Source: Candidatus Shapirobacteria bacterium UBA2283 (GTDB taxonomy: Bacteria; Patescibacteriota; Microgenomatia; UBA12405). From it: a stretch of DNA of 12,946 nt. The notes beneath the pieces are model-generated. The model had not been told where the DNA came from. It saw nothing but the letters and a program-made list of their open reading frames with translations, and searched no databases. Position numbers and translations under genes: made by a program. Every line of letters starts with the position of its first letter. Within the stretch, counting starts at the first letter, position 1. The DNA is taken from the NCBI GenBank assembly GCA_002345725.1, contig DDWP01000001.1, positions 1-12,946 on the forward strand, written 5' to 3'. Below, in pieces: positions 1-7,555 of this stretch.

Positions 1-591
1 CCTGTCCATTCCCAGGACGACATTAAATTGCTATCTATCGACAAAAATCCCAATATCACCCCCGACCACCTCCAGGAAGTCATCTCTCAGTCGGCCGGTT
101 TGGCTCGTGTGGTCAAGTATATTTCTCTCAAAGATTCTTTTTCTCCGGGCTGGTGGGTTAATGACACTCAGCTTCAACGTCTTATCCAGCCTACTCTTGC
201 GGCAATTAGTCGGTCAAGCGATGAAGATCTCAATAGTCTAGGTCTCAGACAAGACGGTCAATTTCAAAGTGAATTAATCTCGGATCTTGTTAGTAGAATT
301 TCTTCTACCAGTTTTGATATTAATATAAGTTCAGATCTTACTATTATCGAAAACGGTCAAAACTTTGGCAGAAAATCTAGTCCAGTTGAAAAGGCATTAC
401 TCGTAGAAATGCAGTCCAATAATGGTCTTATTTCCAAAGAAAAGATTGCCGAGATCAAATGGGGTCAAGACAGTTATGACAGTTTTTCTGACCAAGCGAT
501 TAAGAAAACCATGATGCGTCTTAGTGTTAAGCTTCGTAAATACCGTATAAAATCGATTACCAAGTTTGGCTATCAGCTCTCCCTTCGATGA
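1..591 (+). CDS. C-terminal part of AAA/STAND-like protein with OmpR/PhoB-type winged helix (5' partial)
   Basis: The reading frame is open from base 1, so the gene begins outside the window; the TTG at 28 is internal, because the residues before it (PVHSQDDIK) align with PTHAPEDIK in the paralogue at 10352-11284. About 196 residues are visible. The first part (DHLQEVISQSAGLARVVKYISL) resembles the helical lid of AAA/STAND ATPases. The last ~70 residues match an OmpR/PhoB DNA-binding winged helix: an E-x-x-LL helix, an N-G-x-ISKEKIAEIKWG turn, a recognition-helix stretch SDQAIKKTMMRLSVKLRK, and a terminal hairpin ending GYQL. It is therefore probably a transcription regulator or DNA-bound switch. 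The TGA stop overlaps the next ATG (ATGA, 588-591), implying translational coupling. The ATPase core is outside the window, so its catalytic state is unknown. The target genes are also unknown. Confidence 0.85.
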   Translation, partial: PVHSQDDIKLLSIDKNPNITPDHLQEVISQSAGLARVVKYISLKDSFSPGWWVNDTQLQRLIQPTLAAISRSSDEDLNSLGLRQDGQFQSELISDLVSRISSTSFDINISSDLTIIENGQNFGRKSSPVEKALLVEMQSNNGLISKEKIAEIKWGQDSYDSFSDQAIKKTMMRLSVKLRKYRIKSITKFGYQLSLR

Positions 592-1712
592 CCTTAGATC
601 TAAGAGATACCGGCTTACACACTGAAGTCATCAAGCCAACTAGTCATTCTCTAGTAGATACTGCTCGTACCTATAAATTTTACGATGTCCACTCTTATAG
701 TAGTCCAGAACTGGCCAAGCAATATGGTTTAGACATCACCGAATTTATTTCTGTTGTTGATGGAAATAGACGCCTTATTTTACCTCTTCATTACAACACT
801 GAGGATGATAATGCTCAAACCCCAAATCCTTGTTTCATTGTCGACGGTCAACCACAGTCAGTTGCCGGTCTTCACCAAAATATTGTCGCCCACGAGAACT
901 CTCGACCGGTTGAGGAGTTTCAGACCCTTGAAGTTGATGATAACTTTCTCAATCTGTTTGAATATGGTATTAGCGTTCTTAATCTTCCGCCCATAGTTTC
1001 TGCCTATTTGGCTCAACAAGAAGGTATGACTACCGATAGATTATTGAACGAATATCATCCCAACAGTCCCCAAGATTTCACCTCCGTTATCGCTGTTTCC
1101 GGTCCCTCTCGAGCCGGCAAATCCCAGTTTCTCGCTATTGAAGTCTTTAAAGGCAATATCGCTGTTGTCGCTTCCGAGCCATTTTCTGATTATGGTTTCA
1201 AGAATTATCTGCAGGTTTTACAGGACTTTAATAATGGTCCAAATGGTCCAATAACTTATTTAGGTGACGAGGCACTTTTAGATATCATTAATAGTGGTAT
1301 GAAGCAGATGGAAGATTCTGGCAAATTTCCTCCCCGAGTTATTCATATCAGTGACATGCTTGAGGAGATGAGTTCTTACTTTAAAACTGGCAGAATTCGC
1401 CCATCAACTATTTACTTTGATCTTAATGGTTATACTCCAGATCATCCCCGAGAACCCCATCAATACGATGCCCTTACCTTCTTCGCCTGCGACACTTTAT
1501 CACTTCTTGGTCGTGGTTTTGAGGCTGTTGTAGATCACCACTGGCAAGAAGTTTTTACTGACAAAAGAGCTCTCGATGTTAATGCTGAAGTTATTGAAGA
1601 TTATCGCCGACAACTTACTGATGGTCAGGATGATCTTTATAAATTAGCCTATGCTTCACAAGGTCGTTTCCGCCAACGCCTCGAAAAACCTCACGACCGC
1701 TTTTTGTTTTAG
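588..1712 (+). CDS. P-loop NTPase/kinase-like partner of the winged-helix protein, copy A
   Basis: This is a 374-residue protein that I recognise only by fold. An intact Walker A, GPSRAGKS, lies at residues 172-179 after a beta strand (VIAVS), in the style of uridine-kinase or other small-molecule kinase P-loops. A possible Walker B strand, STIYFDLNG, lies at about 273-281. The N-terminal ~130 residues have no recognised domain. The paralogue at 11281-12342 shares LPPxxSAYxAxQE, the P-loop block ending FLAIExFxG and EPFS, the TGxxRPxT block, DYRRQL, and a C-terminal KPHxxxxF tail. The start is fixed by the ATGA overlap with the upstream stop, an arrangement identical in copy B. The pair probably forms one functional module, with this protein as the nucleotide-binding member; the substrate is unknown. 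No membrane segment or signal peptide is visible, so a cytosolic location is expected. Confidence 0.85.
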   Translation: MTLDLRDTGLHTEVIKPTSHSLVDTARTYKFYDVHSYSSPELAKQYGLDITEFISVVDGNRRLILPLHYNTEDDNAQTPNPCFIVDGQPQSVAGLHQNIVAHENSRPVEEFQTLEVDDNFLNLFEYGISVLNLPPIVSAYLAQQEGMTTDRLLNEYHPNSPQDFTSVIAVSGPSRAGKSQFLAIEVFKGNIAVVASEPFSDYGFKNYLQVLQDFNNGPNGPITYLGDEALLDIINSGMKQMEDSGKFPPRVIHISDMLEEMSSYFKTGRIRPSTIYFDLNGYTPDHPREPHQYDALTFFACDTLSLLGRGFEAVVDHHWQEVFTDKRALDVNAEVIEDYRRQLTDGQDDLYKLAYASQGRFRQRLEKPHDRFLF

Positions 1713-1861
1713 TCTCACTAACCGCGAATAACCGACAATCATAAACTTAGAATTTGTTGTAAAATACCCTCACGAATATCTACTTTTCTGTCATCAAATT
1801 TAATTTTCTAAAATTTCTGACCTATCCTTCAGAGATCTTAGCCACCGTTTTCCGTCGGACT

Positions 1862-2536
1862 ATGGAGGTTATCTTTTTGGTTGTTTTTTGGCAGATTGCT
1901 CTAGACAAACCAATTTCCGAGATAAAAACTTTGGTCTCTTATTTTCTAGTAGCCCAGTCCGTTTCCTTAATTGTTATGGCCCGTCGTACCGAGTTTGGCA
2001 CAGAGCTCAGAAAAGCTATCAAATATGGCACTATCAATATTTATCTAGTTAGACCCATTAGAATTATTCCCTACCTTTACGCCAATACAGTTGGCAATCA
2101 AGGTTTAAGTTTAGTTCTTTCAATTATCCTTATTGTCGTTAGTATGTTTATTTCTCCACCATCTAACGCGTTGAATATTGTCGCTTTTCTGTTCTCCACT
2201 CTTATTGCTGTTGGCATTGCTCTGTCTTTTAATTTAGTTGAAGGTATCTTTGCTTTTCGCATTACCGAGACTGGTCCTGTCGCTGGTTCAATCAGAAGAA
2301 TCATTGAAGTTTTTTCTGGCGCCATTGCTCCACTTTCTTTCTTTCCCGACTCCGTCACCAACATTTTAAAATTCACCCCATTTCCTGCCATGGTCTATGG
2401 CCCCGTCACCAGTTTAGAATTTGGCTTTGATTTTTTACAGTTAGGTGTTGGTTTATTTTGGATGATAATTCTTAATCTCTTAACTTTTAAATTGTGGCAT
2501 ATGGCCATCAAACACTATGAAGCTATTGGTATGTAA
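1862..2536 (+). CDS. ABC-2 type exporter permease, COG4587/DUF990-like (start uncertain)
   Basis: This hydrophobic protein has about six membrane segments: around VIFLVVFWQIAL, the LVSYFLVAQSVSLIV stretch, GLSLVLSIILIVVSMFI, VAFLFSTLIAVGIAL, a weaker one near PFPAMVYGP, and LFWMIILNLLTF. With the next two genes it forms the permease/permease/ATPase set known as COG4587, COG3694 and COG4586, an uncharacterised ABC-2 exporter. The annotated ATG at 1862 is the only canonical start, but it falls inside the first membrane helix. The frame stays open upstream to the TAA at 1760-1762 and encodes FSVIKFNFLKFLTYPSEIL, the amphipathic N-terminus expected of this family. No ATG or GTG lies in that extension, and the in-frame TTG codons at 1754 and 1757 are before the TAA. 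The true start is thus probably near 1772-1793 at a non-standard codon. The gene overlaps the next by 20 bp. Confidence 0.85.
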   Translation: MEVIFLVVFWQIALDKPISEIKTLVSYFLVAQSVSLIVMARRTEFGTELRKAIKYGTINIYLVRPIRIIPYLYANTVGNQGLSLVLSIILIVVSMFISPPSNALNIVAFLFSTLIAVGIALSFNLVEGIFAFRITETGPVAGSIRRIIEVFSGAIAPLSFFPDSVTNILKFTPFPAMVYGPVTSLEFGFDFLQLGVGLFWMIILNLLTFKLWHMAIKHYEAIGM

Positions 2537-3344
2537 GAATTTTATTTCCGATAGAGTAGAAATTCTCAAGGCCAGTATTGTTTATAACTGGCAGATAGAC
2601 TCAGCCTATCCATTTGCCAACATTGGCAGAATGGTTGGTAGTGTCTTGTATACCATTACCACCCTTATTTACATCAATGTTTTGTATCAAAAGCTCCACC
2701 TTATCGCTGGTTACAGTCAGCAAGAAATGTTGGTCTTTTTCGCCATTGGTCAAGTCGCTTTATTTACCATTGCTAGTTTTAGTTACGACAACATTATCGA
2801 CTTAATTGCCTCGGTTAACACTGGTGGTCTTGATCTAATTTTGACAAAACCTCTTCCTTCTTTGTTTTATGTTTCCATCAAAAATATTGGCCTCTTTCGA
2901 ATTCTTGTCGAGAATATTGGTTCTCTTACTATCATGTTCTTCTTCATCAAATGGTCTACATTGTCGATCACTTTTTATAGTTTTATCAGTGCGCTCATTG
3001 TTTTTGTCTGTGGGCTTATCTCCATGCACGTCATTCAATTTATTGCCGCCTTACCAGTATTTTGGATCGGTGAGAGCTCTAGTCTTCTCGATTCTACTTG
3101 GTCCTTTGAATACAATATTGGCCGAACCATACCCTACGAAGGTTTCTCAGCTCCATTCCAAATTATTTTCACCACCCTCTTACCATCTCTAATTACCACT
3201 GGTGTCACCGCTTCTGTCTTACTCTCAAAATCAAATCCACTTCTAATGGCTATTTATTGTCTCGCGGTTGCTTCTTTTTGTTTAATTATTAAAAATTTAT
3301 TTTGGCGGTTAGCTCTCAAAAACTACACCTCCGCCTCATCATAA
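2517..3344 (+). CDS. ABC-2 type exporter permease, COG3694-like
   Basis: This is a 275-residue integral membrane protein with about six hydrophobic segments and a short cytoplasmic N-terminus (MKLLVCKNF...), typical of the second permease in COG4586/4587/3694 exporters. The stretch TTGVTASVLLSKSNPLL near the C-terminus is in the region where this family has its last periplasmic loop and helix. Its ATG at 2517 lies inside the end of the first permease gene (20 bp overlap), and only 4 bp separate its stop from the ATPase start, so the three genes form one operon and probably one complex with a heterodimeric membrane part. The substrate cannot be told from sequence. No Shine-Dalgarno is visible before the start, consistent with translational coupling. 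Confidence 0.88.
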   Translation: MKLLVCKNFISDRVEILKASIVYNWQIDSAYPFANIGRMVGSVLYTITTLIYINVLYQKLHLIAGYSQQEMLVFFAIGQVALFTIASFSYDNIIDLIASVNTGGLDLILTKPLPSLFYVSIKNIGLFRILVENIGSLTIMFFFIKWSTLSITFYSFISALIVFVCGLISMHVIQFIAALPVFWIGESSSLLDSTWSFEYNIGRTIPYEGFSAPFQIIFTTLLPSLITTGVTASVLLSKSNPLLMAIYCLAVASFCLIIKNLFWRLALKNYTSASS

Positions 3345-3348
3345 AGCT

Positions 3349-4311
3349 ATGAATGTCATCGATATTGCTAATGTCAGTAAAATTTTTAAAGTCAAAATAA
3401 AACACGGTTTCTGGAGGGATATGTTCAAGCCAGAATATCGTCATGTCTCAGCCGTCGACCATATTTCTTTTTCAGTTAAAAAAGGGGAGTCAGTTGCTTT
3501 TCTTGGTCCAAACGGTGCCGGCAAGACAACTACTATCAAAATGCTTACTGGTCTAATTTATCCCACCACCGGTAGTCTGTCTGTTCTTGGTCACAACCCA
3601 AACGAACGTCAGCCCGACTATCTTCGCAAAATTGGTTTAGTCATGGGCAATAAAGCTGGTTTAAATTGGGATCTTACCTCCCGACAAAGTTTTGATCTAT
3701 TTAAACAAATTTACCGTGTCCCCGAGGAAACTTTTAAAACAAAATTAAACGAGCTCACCCAGCTTTTAGAGGTTAACCAATACTTAGATGTTCAAGTTCG
3801 TAAATTATCTCTTGGTGAAAGAATGAAGATGGAGTTGATTGGCTCACTTTTACATAGTCCAGAAATTCTTTTTCTTGATGAACCAACCATTGGTCTTGAT
3901 ATTATTTCCAAACAAAAAATTCGTGATTTCCTCCGCCATATTCAGAAAGAATCAAACATTACTATCCTCCTTACTAGTCACGATATGGATGATGTCGAGA
4001 AAGTTTGTGACAGAGTTATCGTCATTAATAAAGGCAAAAAAGCCTATGACGACAAGTTAACTGTACTAATGCAAAAATACAATCAGCACCGTTTTGTTAA
4101 ATTCATTTTTGCCAACTCTGTCGACTTAGTCTCGTTGCCTTTTGGGGAGTTAGTTGAAGCAGATAATCACAGTGCTTTGTTTAAAGTCGCCCCAAAACTC
4201 TTGCCAGATTTAATTGCCAAAGCAGCAGAAAAATATCAGCTTGATGACATTGACATTATCCCCGTACCTCTTGAGTCAATTATCGCCGATATTTTCAAAA
4301 CCAAAAAATAA
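3349..4311 (+). CDS. ABC transporter ATP-binding protein, COG4586-like
   Basis: This 320-residue cytoplasmic ATPase powers the two-permease exporter just upstream. The motifs are complete: Walker A GPNGAGKT at residues 53-60, ABC signature LSLGERMK at 153-160, Walker B ILFLDEP at 173-179, D-loop GLD, and the switch histidine at 211 in TSHDMDDV. The Q-loop region reads GLVMGNKAGLNWDL, with Asn where the glutamine is usual. The N-terminal insertion FKVKIKHGFWRDMFKPEYRHVSAVDHISF and the block after the Q-loop are characteristic of COG4586. About 80 residues after the nucleotide-binding domain (from ~240) form an accessory domain. No hairpin terminator is visible after the stop. Confidence 0.93.
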   Translation: MNVIDIANVSKIFKVKIKHGFWRDMFKPEYRHVSAVDHISFSVKKGESVAFLGPNGAGKTTTIKMLTGLIYPTTGSLSVLGHNPNERQPDYLRKIGLVMGNKAGLNWDLTSRQSFDLFKQIYRVPEETFKTKLNELTQLLEVNQYLDVQVRKLSLGERMKMELIGSLLHSPEILFLDEPTIGLDIISKQKIRDFLRHIQKESNITILLTSHDMDDVEKVCDRVIVINKGKKAYDDKLTVLMQKYNQHRFVKFIFANSVDLVSLPFGELVEADNHSALFKVAPKLLPDLIAKAAEKYQLDDIDIIPVPLESIIADIFKTKK

Positions 4312-4379
4312 TCCTAGCGTTTCTCTGTTTTTTGTGGGGTTATTTAATTCTAACAAACACCTTTTCGGAATGACACTCA

Positions 4380-4408
4380 TTGATTGCTTGTAGTAGCCAC
4401 TGTATAAC
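4380..4408 (+). promoter_or_regulatory. Sigma70-like promoter of the phosphoesterase gene
   Basis: A -35 box TTGATT (4380-4385) and a -10 box TATAAC (4403-4408) are separated by exactly 17 bp. Transcription would start near 4415, leaving a leader of about 17 nt with no Shine-Dalgarno before the ATG at 4432. A small dyad, AATGA (4369-4373) and TCATT (4377-4381), touches the -35 box and could be an operator, though 5-bp arms are weak evidence. Confidence 0.6.
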
Positions 4409-4431
4409 AACAAGACTGCTAAATACTTTAA

Positions 4432-6312
4432 ATGATTAAACATCAAGAAAAGTATCCTGGTCGGATGATTGAAATATCCGAAAAGATTGCCCAAGAAAAG
4501 ACAGTAATCATGCCCGACAACGGCCCCATCCGTTTGTTGTTTATCTCCGACTTACACATGTTCGACCCTGATAGTAGTCGGGAGTATATCAATCAGGTTC
4601 TCGAAGAACTAAGTAAACCCAATACTTATGCCGTTTTGCTGGGAGACATTATTCAAGGCTTCAACCCTACCCGTGCCAGCATGGCTGCTGGTACCCCTCG
4701 ACTTGACGAACAAATGTTAACTGCTGAGGCCATTTTAAAACCATTTGCCGACCAGGGAAAAATCATTGCTGCCGTCGGTGGTACAGACAGTCACGAAGGT
4801 TGGGCAGACAAAAATATGACTTTTGATGCCACCTACTTTATGTTTCGTAATCTCAAAGGTGTCGACGGTCAAGACCTGCCAATAATGAACAATGGTGGTT
4901 ATGTTACCTTACAATTCCCAAACGGTGGTAAGCACCGTATTCGTGTTTATCATGATGCTGGTGGTGGTGGTTCAGCCAAAAACATGGTTGGGTCAGAACG
5001 ATCTAGGGCTATGGAAATAACTGTTGACGATCCTCTTTGCCCCGATCAGGTTGTTGGTGGCCACACTCACAGTCGAGCCATGATCACTACTGAGCTAGCA
5101 ATTAATGCTGCCACCGGAGAGGTTATCTCTCAGACTTTTGCTACTGGTGGTACAGCTCAAGGAATTGATCCCAATCGCCCCAATGTATTTTTAACAGCCA
5201 GAGGTGTCGCCCCATCCCTCCCTGGTCTTCCGGCCACTATCCTGACTCCTCATCCCGGCGATGGGACTACCCGCAGAGACGTTTGGGGTCTCGAGAACTC
5301 TGGTAAATTACTTGAGGCCGTCAGATTATGGGAGGCCATCGAGTCTAGAAACTTGGGGACCGAAATTGAGTCCATGATCCGTGAAAATATACCCACTACT
5401 CAGGCAGAATTTTTACCAGACTCCTCTCGCCCAGTTGTTCGTACCAGTGCCGATCAAGATATACAAAACCAAGTCTACGATGTCGCCAGGTGGCACGTTC
5501 GATCTGCCGTTCCTTTACTTACTGTTTTTCTAGGAGGTACCCGTTATGGTTCTTCCTCAACCGACGAATCTGCCGCCAGAAAAGTTGTTGCCGAGGCTGC
5601 CAATAACCCTGAAGCATTCTTAATCATTACTCGACGTATGGTTGATAAGGGTTTGTCATCCGATCCAGATAGAGATGCTCATTTGTCAGATATGGTTGAT
5701 CTAATTGAGCCAGCCGGTCGTAATGGCAAGATTCTGGCATTATTAATGGACGACAAAGGTCTTCGTGATCCCGGTTGGAAGAAGCCAATTGGCGATTATG
5801 AATCTGGTGACGGCAGTAGTCCGGTTGTTACTGGCGATTATATTCAATCTCGTCTCCCGGTACCTTTAATTTACAACGGCTCATTTGTTGTTCTTGATGT
5901 AGGTGGTGTTGCCTATCGCTATTACATTAGAGATAAGTTGGGTAATAATGGCTCGAGCATCAACCCCTTTGCTGGCCTAGAAGTTCAGGTTGCTCGTACT
6001 CGAACTGGTGTCGACGTTGCCGCTGGTGGCCACATGCCTCGAGTTGGTGTCTCGCAAACTGCTTCCCGTGTCGTTGTCGCCCCCGGTGGCTATGCTCGCT
6101 GGTCTGAAATGAGTAAAGGAAATGAAGAACCATTGCCAGAAGGTGGCCAAGCAGTGATTATTTATCCAGGGGAAAAGAGGATGATTGCTTGTGCTACTTT
6201 TGTGGAAGCTCGGGATACTCATCGGGCCGTTTTCTATGCCACAGGTCTTCAATTTCTTCCTCAAAAAACTCAAACCAAACTCCTTAAAATGGCACGACAA
6301 AATATATCTTGA
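4432..6312 (+). CDS. Calcineurin-like metallophosphoesterase with a second, degenerate phosphoesterase domain
   Basis: This is a 626-residue protein with no signal peptide. Residues ~32-225 carry the metallophosphoesterase motifs: SDLH (D40, H42), LLGD (D72), GGTDSH (116-121, where GNHD/E is usual), the histidine in VYHDAGG (H174) and GGHTHS (H211, H213). It is probably a metal-dependent phosphodiesterase or nuclease; the substrate is unknown. Residues ~357-540 repeat the same order of secondary structure. PLLTVFLGG aligns with the first strand and helix, FLIITRR with YAVLLGD, GKILALLMDD with GKIIAAVGGTDSH, NGSFVVLDV with NGGYVTLQF, and GGHMPRV with GGHTHSRA. Most metal ligands are lost in this half. 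It thus looks like an internal duplication with an inactive C-terminal domain. The gene is about twice the usual length of a single-domain family member. It is monocistronic, with its own promoter at 4380-4408. Confidence 0.85.
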   Translation: MIKHQEKYPGRMIEISEKIAQEKTVIMPDNGPIRLLFISDLHMFDPDSSREYINQVLEELSKPNTYAVLLGDIIQGFNPTRASMAAGTPRLDEQMLTAEAILKPFADQGKIIAAVGGTDSHEGWADKNMTFDATYFMFRNLKGVDGQDLPIMNNGGYVTLQFPNGGKHRIRVYHDAGGGGSAKNMVGSERSRAMEITVDDPLCPDQVVGGHTHSRAMITTELAINAATGEVISQTFATGGTAQGIDPNRPNVFLTARGVAPSLPGLPATILTPHPGDGTTRRDVWGLENSGKLLEAVRLWEAIESRNLGTEIESMIRENIPTTQAEFLPDSSRPVVRTSADQDIQNQVYDVARWHVRSAVPLLTVFLGGTRYGSSSTDESAARKVVAEAANNPEAFLIITRRMVDKGLSSDPDRDAHLSDMVDLIEPAGRNGKILALLMDDKGLRDPGWKKPIGDYESGDGSSPVVTGDYIQSRLPVPLIYNGSFVVLDVGGVAYRYYIRDKLGNNGSSINPFAGLEVQVARTRTGVDVAAGGHMPRVGVSQTASRVVVAPGGYARWSEMSKGNEEPLPEGGQAVIIYPGEKRMIACATFVEARDTHRAVFYATGLQFLPQKTQTKLLKMARQNIS

Positions 6313-6318
6313 TATAAT
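6313..6318 (+). promoter_or_regulatory. -10 box of a leaderless promoter
   Basis: A perfect TATAAT ends 5 nt before the ATG at 6324, overlapping the end of the previous gene. The transcript would start at or next to the A of the ATG, so the mRNA should be leaderless. The best -35 candidate is ATGGCA at 6289-6294 with an 18-bp spacer (4 of 6 matches). Confidence 0.55.
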
Positions 6319-6323
6319 CACTT

Positions 6324-7073
6324 ATGCCACGATCCAAGGATCTCGATACTATCGCTCCAGACGACTTAATAGTCGTAGACTCAGTACCTGAGCCAAAAAA
6401 ACCTACTCCAGTCAAAAAAACTGTTGTTGTCAAAAAAACAGTACCCGTCATTGAGGAACCTGTTGTTGCCTCCGACAACATTCTGGCTCAAAAAATATAT
6501 GATATTTTTGGTCACACTAAGTCTCCCTTTTCTGCTGCTCTAGTTTTTCCTAAAGTTTTCAGCTTTGCCGAACAAAACGACGGCGAAGTTGTTCTTCTGG
6601 CTCTTCGATCTCATTGGTTTACCAACACGTCTTGGATTCTAATGGCTATATTTATGTTTACTGTTCCCTCTTTAGTTCCTTTGATCCCTATTCCTGGATT
6701 AGATGGTGGTCTCCGTATCCTCCTCTCTTTTACATGGTATCTAATTACTTTTGCCTATTCTTTTGAGAAATTTATATCTTGGTATTTTGATGTGTCTATT
6801 GTTACTAATCGTCGCGTGGTCGACATTGATTTCAATAATCTTCTTGATAAAAAATTCTCCGAAGCTGAGTTGTCCAAGATCCAAGATATCAGTTCCAGGG
6901 TTTCTGGTGTTAGCCAAACTTTTCTAAATTACGGTACTGTCCTTATCCAAACTGCCGCCGAACAAAACGTTATAGTTTTTGAGAAAGTTCCTTTTCCTGG
7001 TAAGATCACCAAGTTATTACAAGATTTACGATTTTCTGAATCTGAAAAAGATAAAGATGGAGGCCAAGAATAA
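6324..7073 (+). CDS. PH-domain-like (bPH2/YdbS-type) membrane protein
   Basis: This is a 249-residue protein. Residues 1-50 are low-complexity and rich in Pro, Lys and Val (PEPKKPTPVKKTVVVKKTV), probably a flexible cytoplasmic tail. Two membrane helices lie at about 104-123 and 130-150. They are followed by a domain beginning WYFDVSIVTNRRVVDIDF and continuing FSEAELSKIQDISSRVSGVSQTFLNYGTVLIQTAAE, the pattern of bacterial PH-like (bPH2, DUF304) domains that sit at the inner face of the membrane. The molecular role of these proteins in Patescibacteria is not known. The start at 6324 is supported by the -10 box just upstream. The stop overlaps the next ATG by 1 nt, so the two genes are coupled. 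Confidence 0.8.
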   Translation: MPRSKDLDTIAPDDLIVVDSVPEPKKPTPVKKTVVVKKTVPVIEEPVVASDNILAQKIYDIFGHTKSPFSAALVFPKVFSFAEQNDGEVVLLALRSHWFTNTSWILMAIFMFTVPSLVPLIPIPGLDGGLRILLSFTWYLITFAYSFEKFISWYFDVSIVTNRRVVDIDFNNLLDKKFSEAELSKIQDISSRVSGVSQTFLNYGTVLIQTAAEQNVIVFEKVPFPGKITKLLQDLRFSESEKDKDGGQE

Positions 7074-7291
7074 TGATTGAGAATCTTAGTTTTTATTTCT
7101 ACCTTTTTAAGAAAATCTCTCTCCTTTTAGGTGCTGGTGTCTACCTTGTTTTTGCCCTTATCGTTGTCAAACAGACATTTACCATGAGCAAAAACATCAA
7201 CGACAAATTTAACTATATCCTCATAGCTTTCTCATACATACATCTAGCTTTTTCTTTTCTTCTCATCCTACTGACGCTTATCTTAGTATAG
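7073..7291 (+). CDS. Small two-helix membrane protein
   Basis: This 72-residue protein consists almost wholly of two hydrophobic helices (about 10-30 and 45-71) joined by a polar loop, TFTMSKNINDKFN. It begins one base inside the preceding stop (TAATG), so it is translated with the PH-like membrane protein and may be its partner. It resembles small two-helix membrane proteins common in Microgenomates genomes (possibly the DUF5657 type; from memory, not confirmed). No function can be assigned. Its last codons run into the dyad at 7288-7307. Confidence 0.7.
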   Translation: MIENLSFYFYLFKKISLLLGAGVYLVFALIVVKQTFTMSKNINDKFNYILIAFSYIHLAFSFLLILLTLILV

Positions 7292-7329
7292 TCAAAAGCT
7301 TGACTATCCCATAACATTGGGAGTATAAT
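7288..7329 (+). promoter_or_regulatory. Leaderless promoter with two inverted repeats
   Basis: The -35 box TTGACT (7300-7305) and a perfect -10 box TATAAT (7324-7329) are 18 bp apart, and the GTG start codon at 7337 lies where transcription should begin, so the mRNA is predicted to be leaderless. One inverted repeat, ATAGTCAA (7288-7295) and TTGACTAT (7300-7307) with a 4-nt centre, covers the -35 box. A second, TCCCA (7307-7311) and TGGGA (7318-7322), fills the spacer between the boxes. Both are well placed to be repressor or activator sites. The first could instead be a weak hairpin at the end of the preceding gene. Confidence 0.65.
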
Positions 7330-7336
7330 CTGTTTT

Positions 7337-7555
7337 GTGAATCAATTACGTAAAGATTGGGAAGGTCTTGTTCAAGGTGCTTGCGCTAACGCGGCTACTA
7401 CAGGTCTTCCTAGCCGTGGAATGATATACATGTCCCCACAACTTCGTGACAGTCGTGGTAATTTAATTGAGCCTAAAACTAAAGGTCCAAAATGGCTCCA
7501 AATCGCTGCGTCTGGTAAATCTCCTGAACTAAACAAAGAATTTGACTGGTCCTAA
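7337..7555 (+). CDS. Orphan 72-residue protein
   Basis: This is a small soluble protein with a GTG start, no membrane segment and no recognised domain. The sequence is polar, with ACANAATTGLPSRGMIYMSP near the N-terminus, then RDSRGNLIEPKTKGPKW and a tail ending FDWS. The GTG start is chosen because it sits 7 nt after a perfect TATAAT box. The gene has a strong promoter with dyad symmetry of its own, which argues that it is real and regulated. Its TAA stop overlaps the TAG stop of the convergent hydrolase gene (shared bases 7552-7555). The function is unknown. Confidence 0.65.
   Translation: MNQLRKDWEGLVQGACANAATTGLPSRGMIYMSPQLRDSRGNLIEPKTKGPKWLQIAASGKSPELNKEFDWS

Noticed and set aside
28..30. 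TTG at 28 as the start of the first gene.
   Set aside because: The frame is open to base 1 and the residues before the TTG align with the paralogue at 10352-11284, so the gene is simply cut by the window.
588..591. Possible TGA recoding (as glycine) as in some Patescibacteria.
   Set aside because: TGA ends the winged-helix gene in both cassettes exactly where the next gene starts, and no real gene here has an internal TGA.
4312..4379. Terminator after the ABC exporter operon.
   Set aside because: A T run (ctgttttttg) is present, but no stable GC-rich hairpin precedes it.
5977..6321. A 114-codon minus-strand open frame.
   Set aside because: It is the shadow of the phosphoesterase C-terminal domain, with no promoter or start signal of its own.
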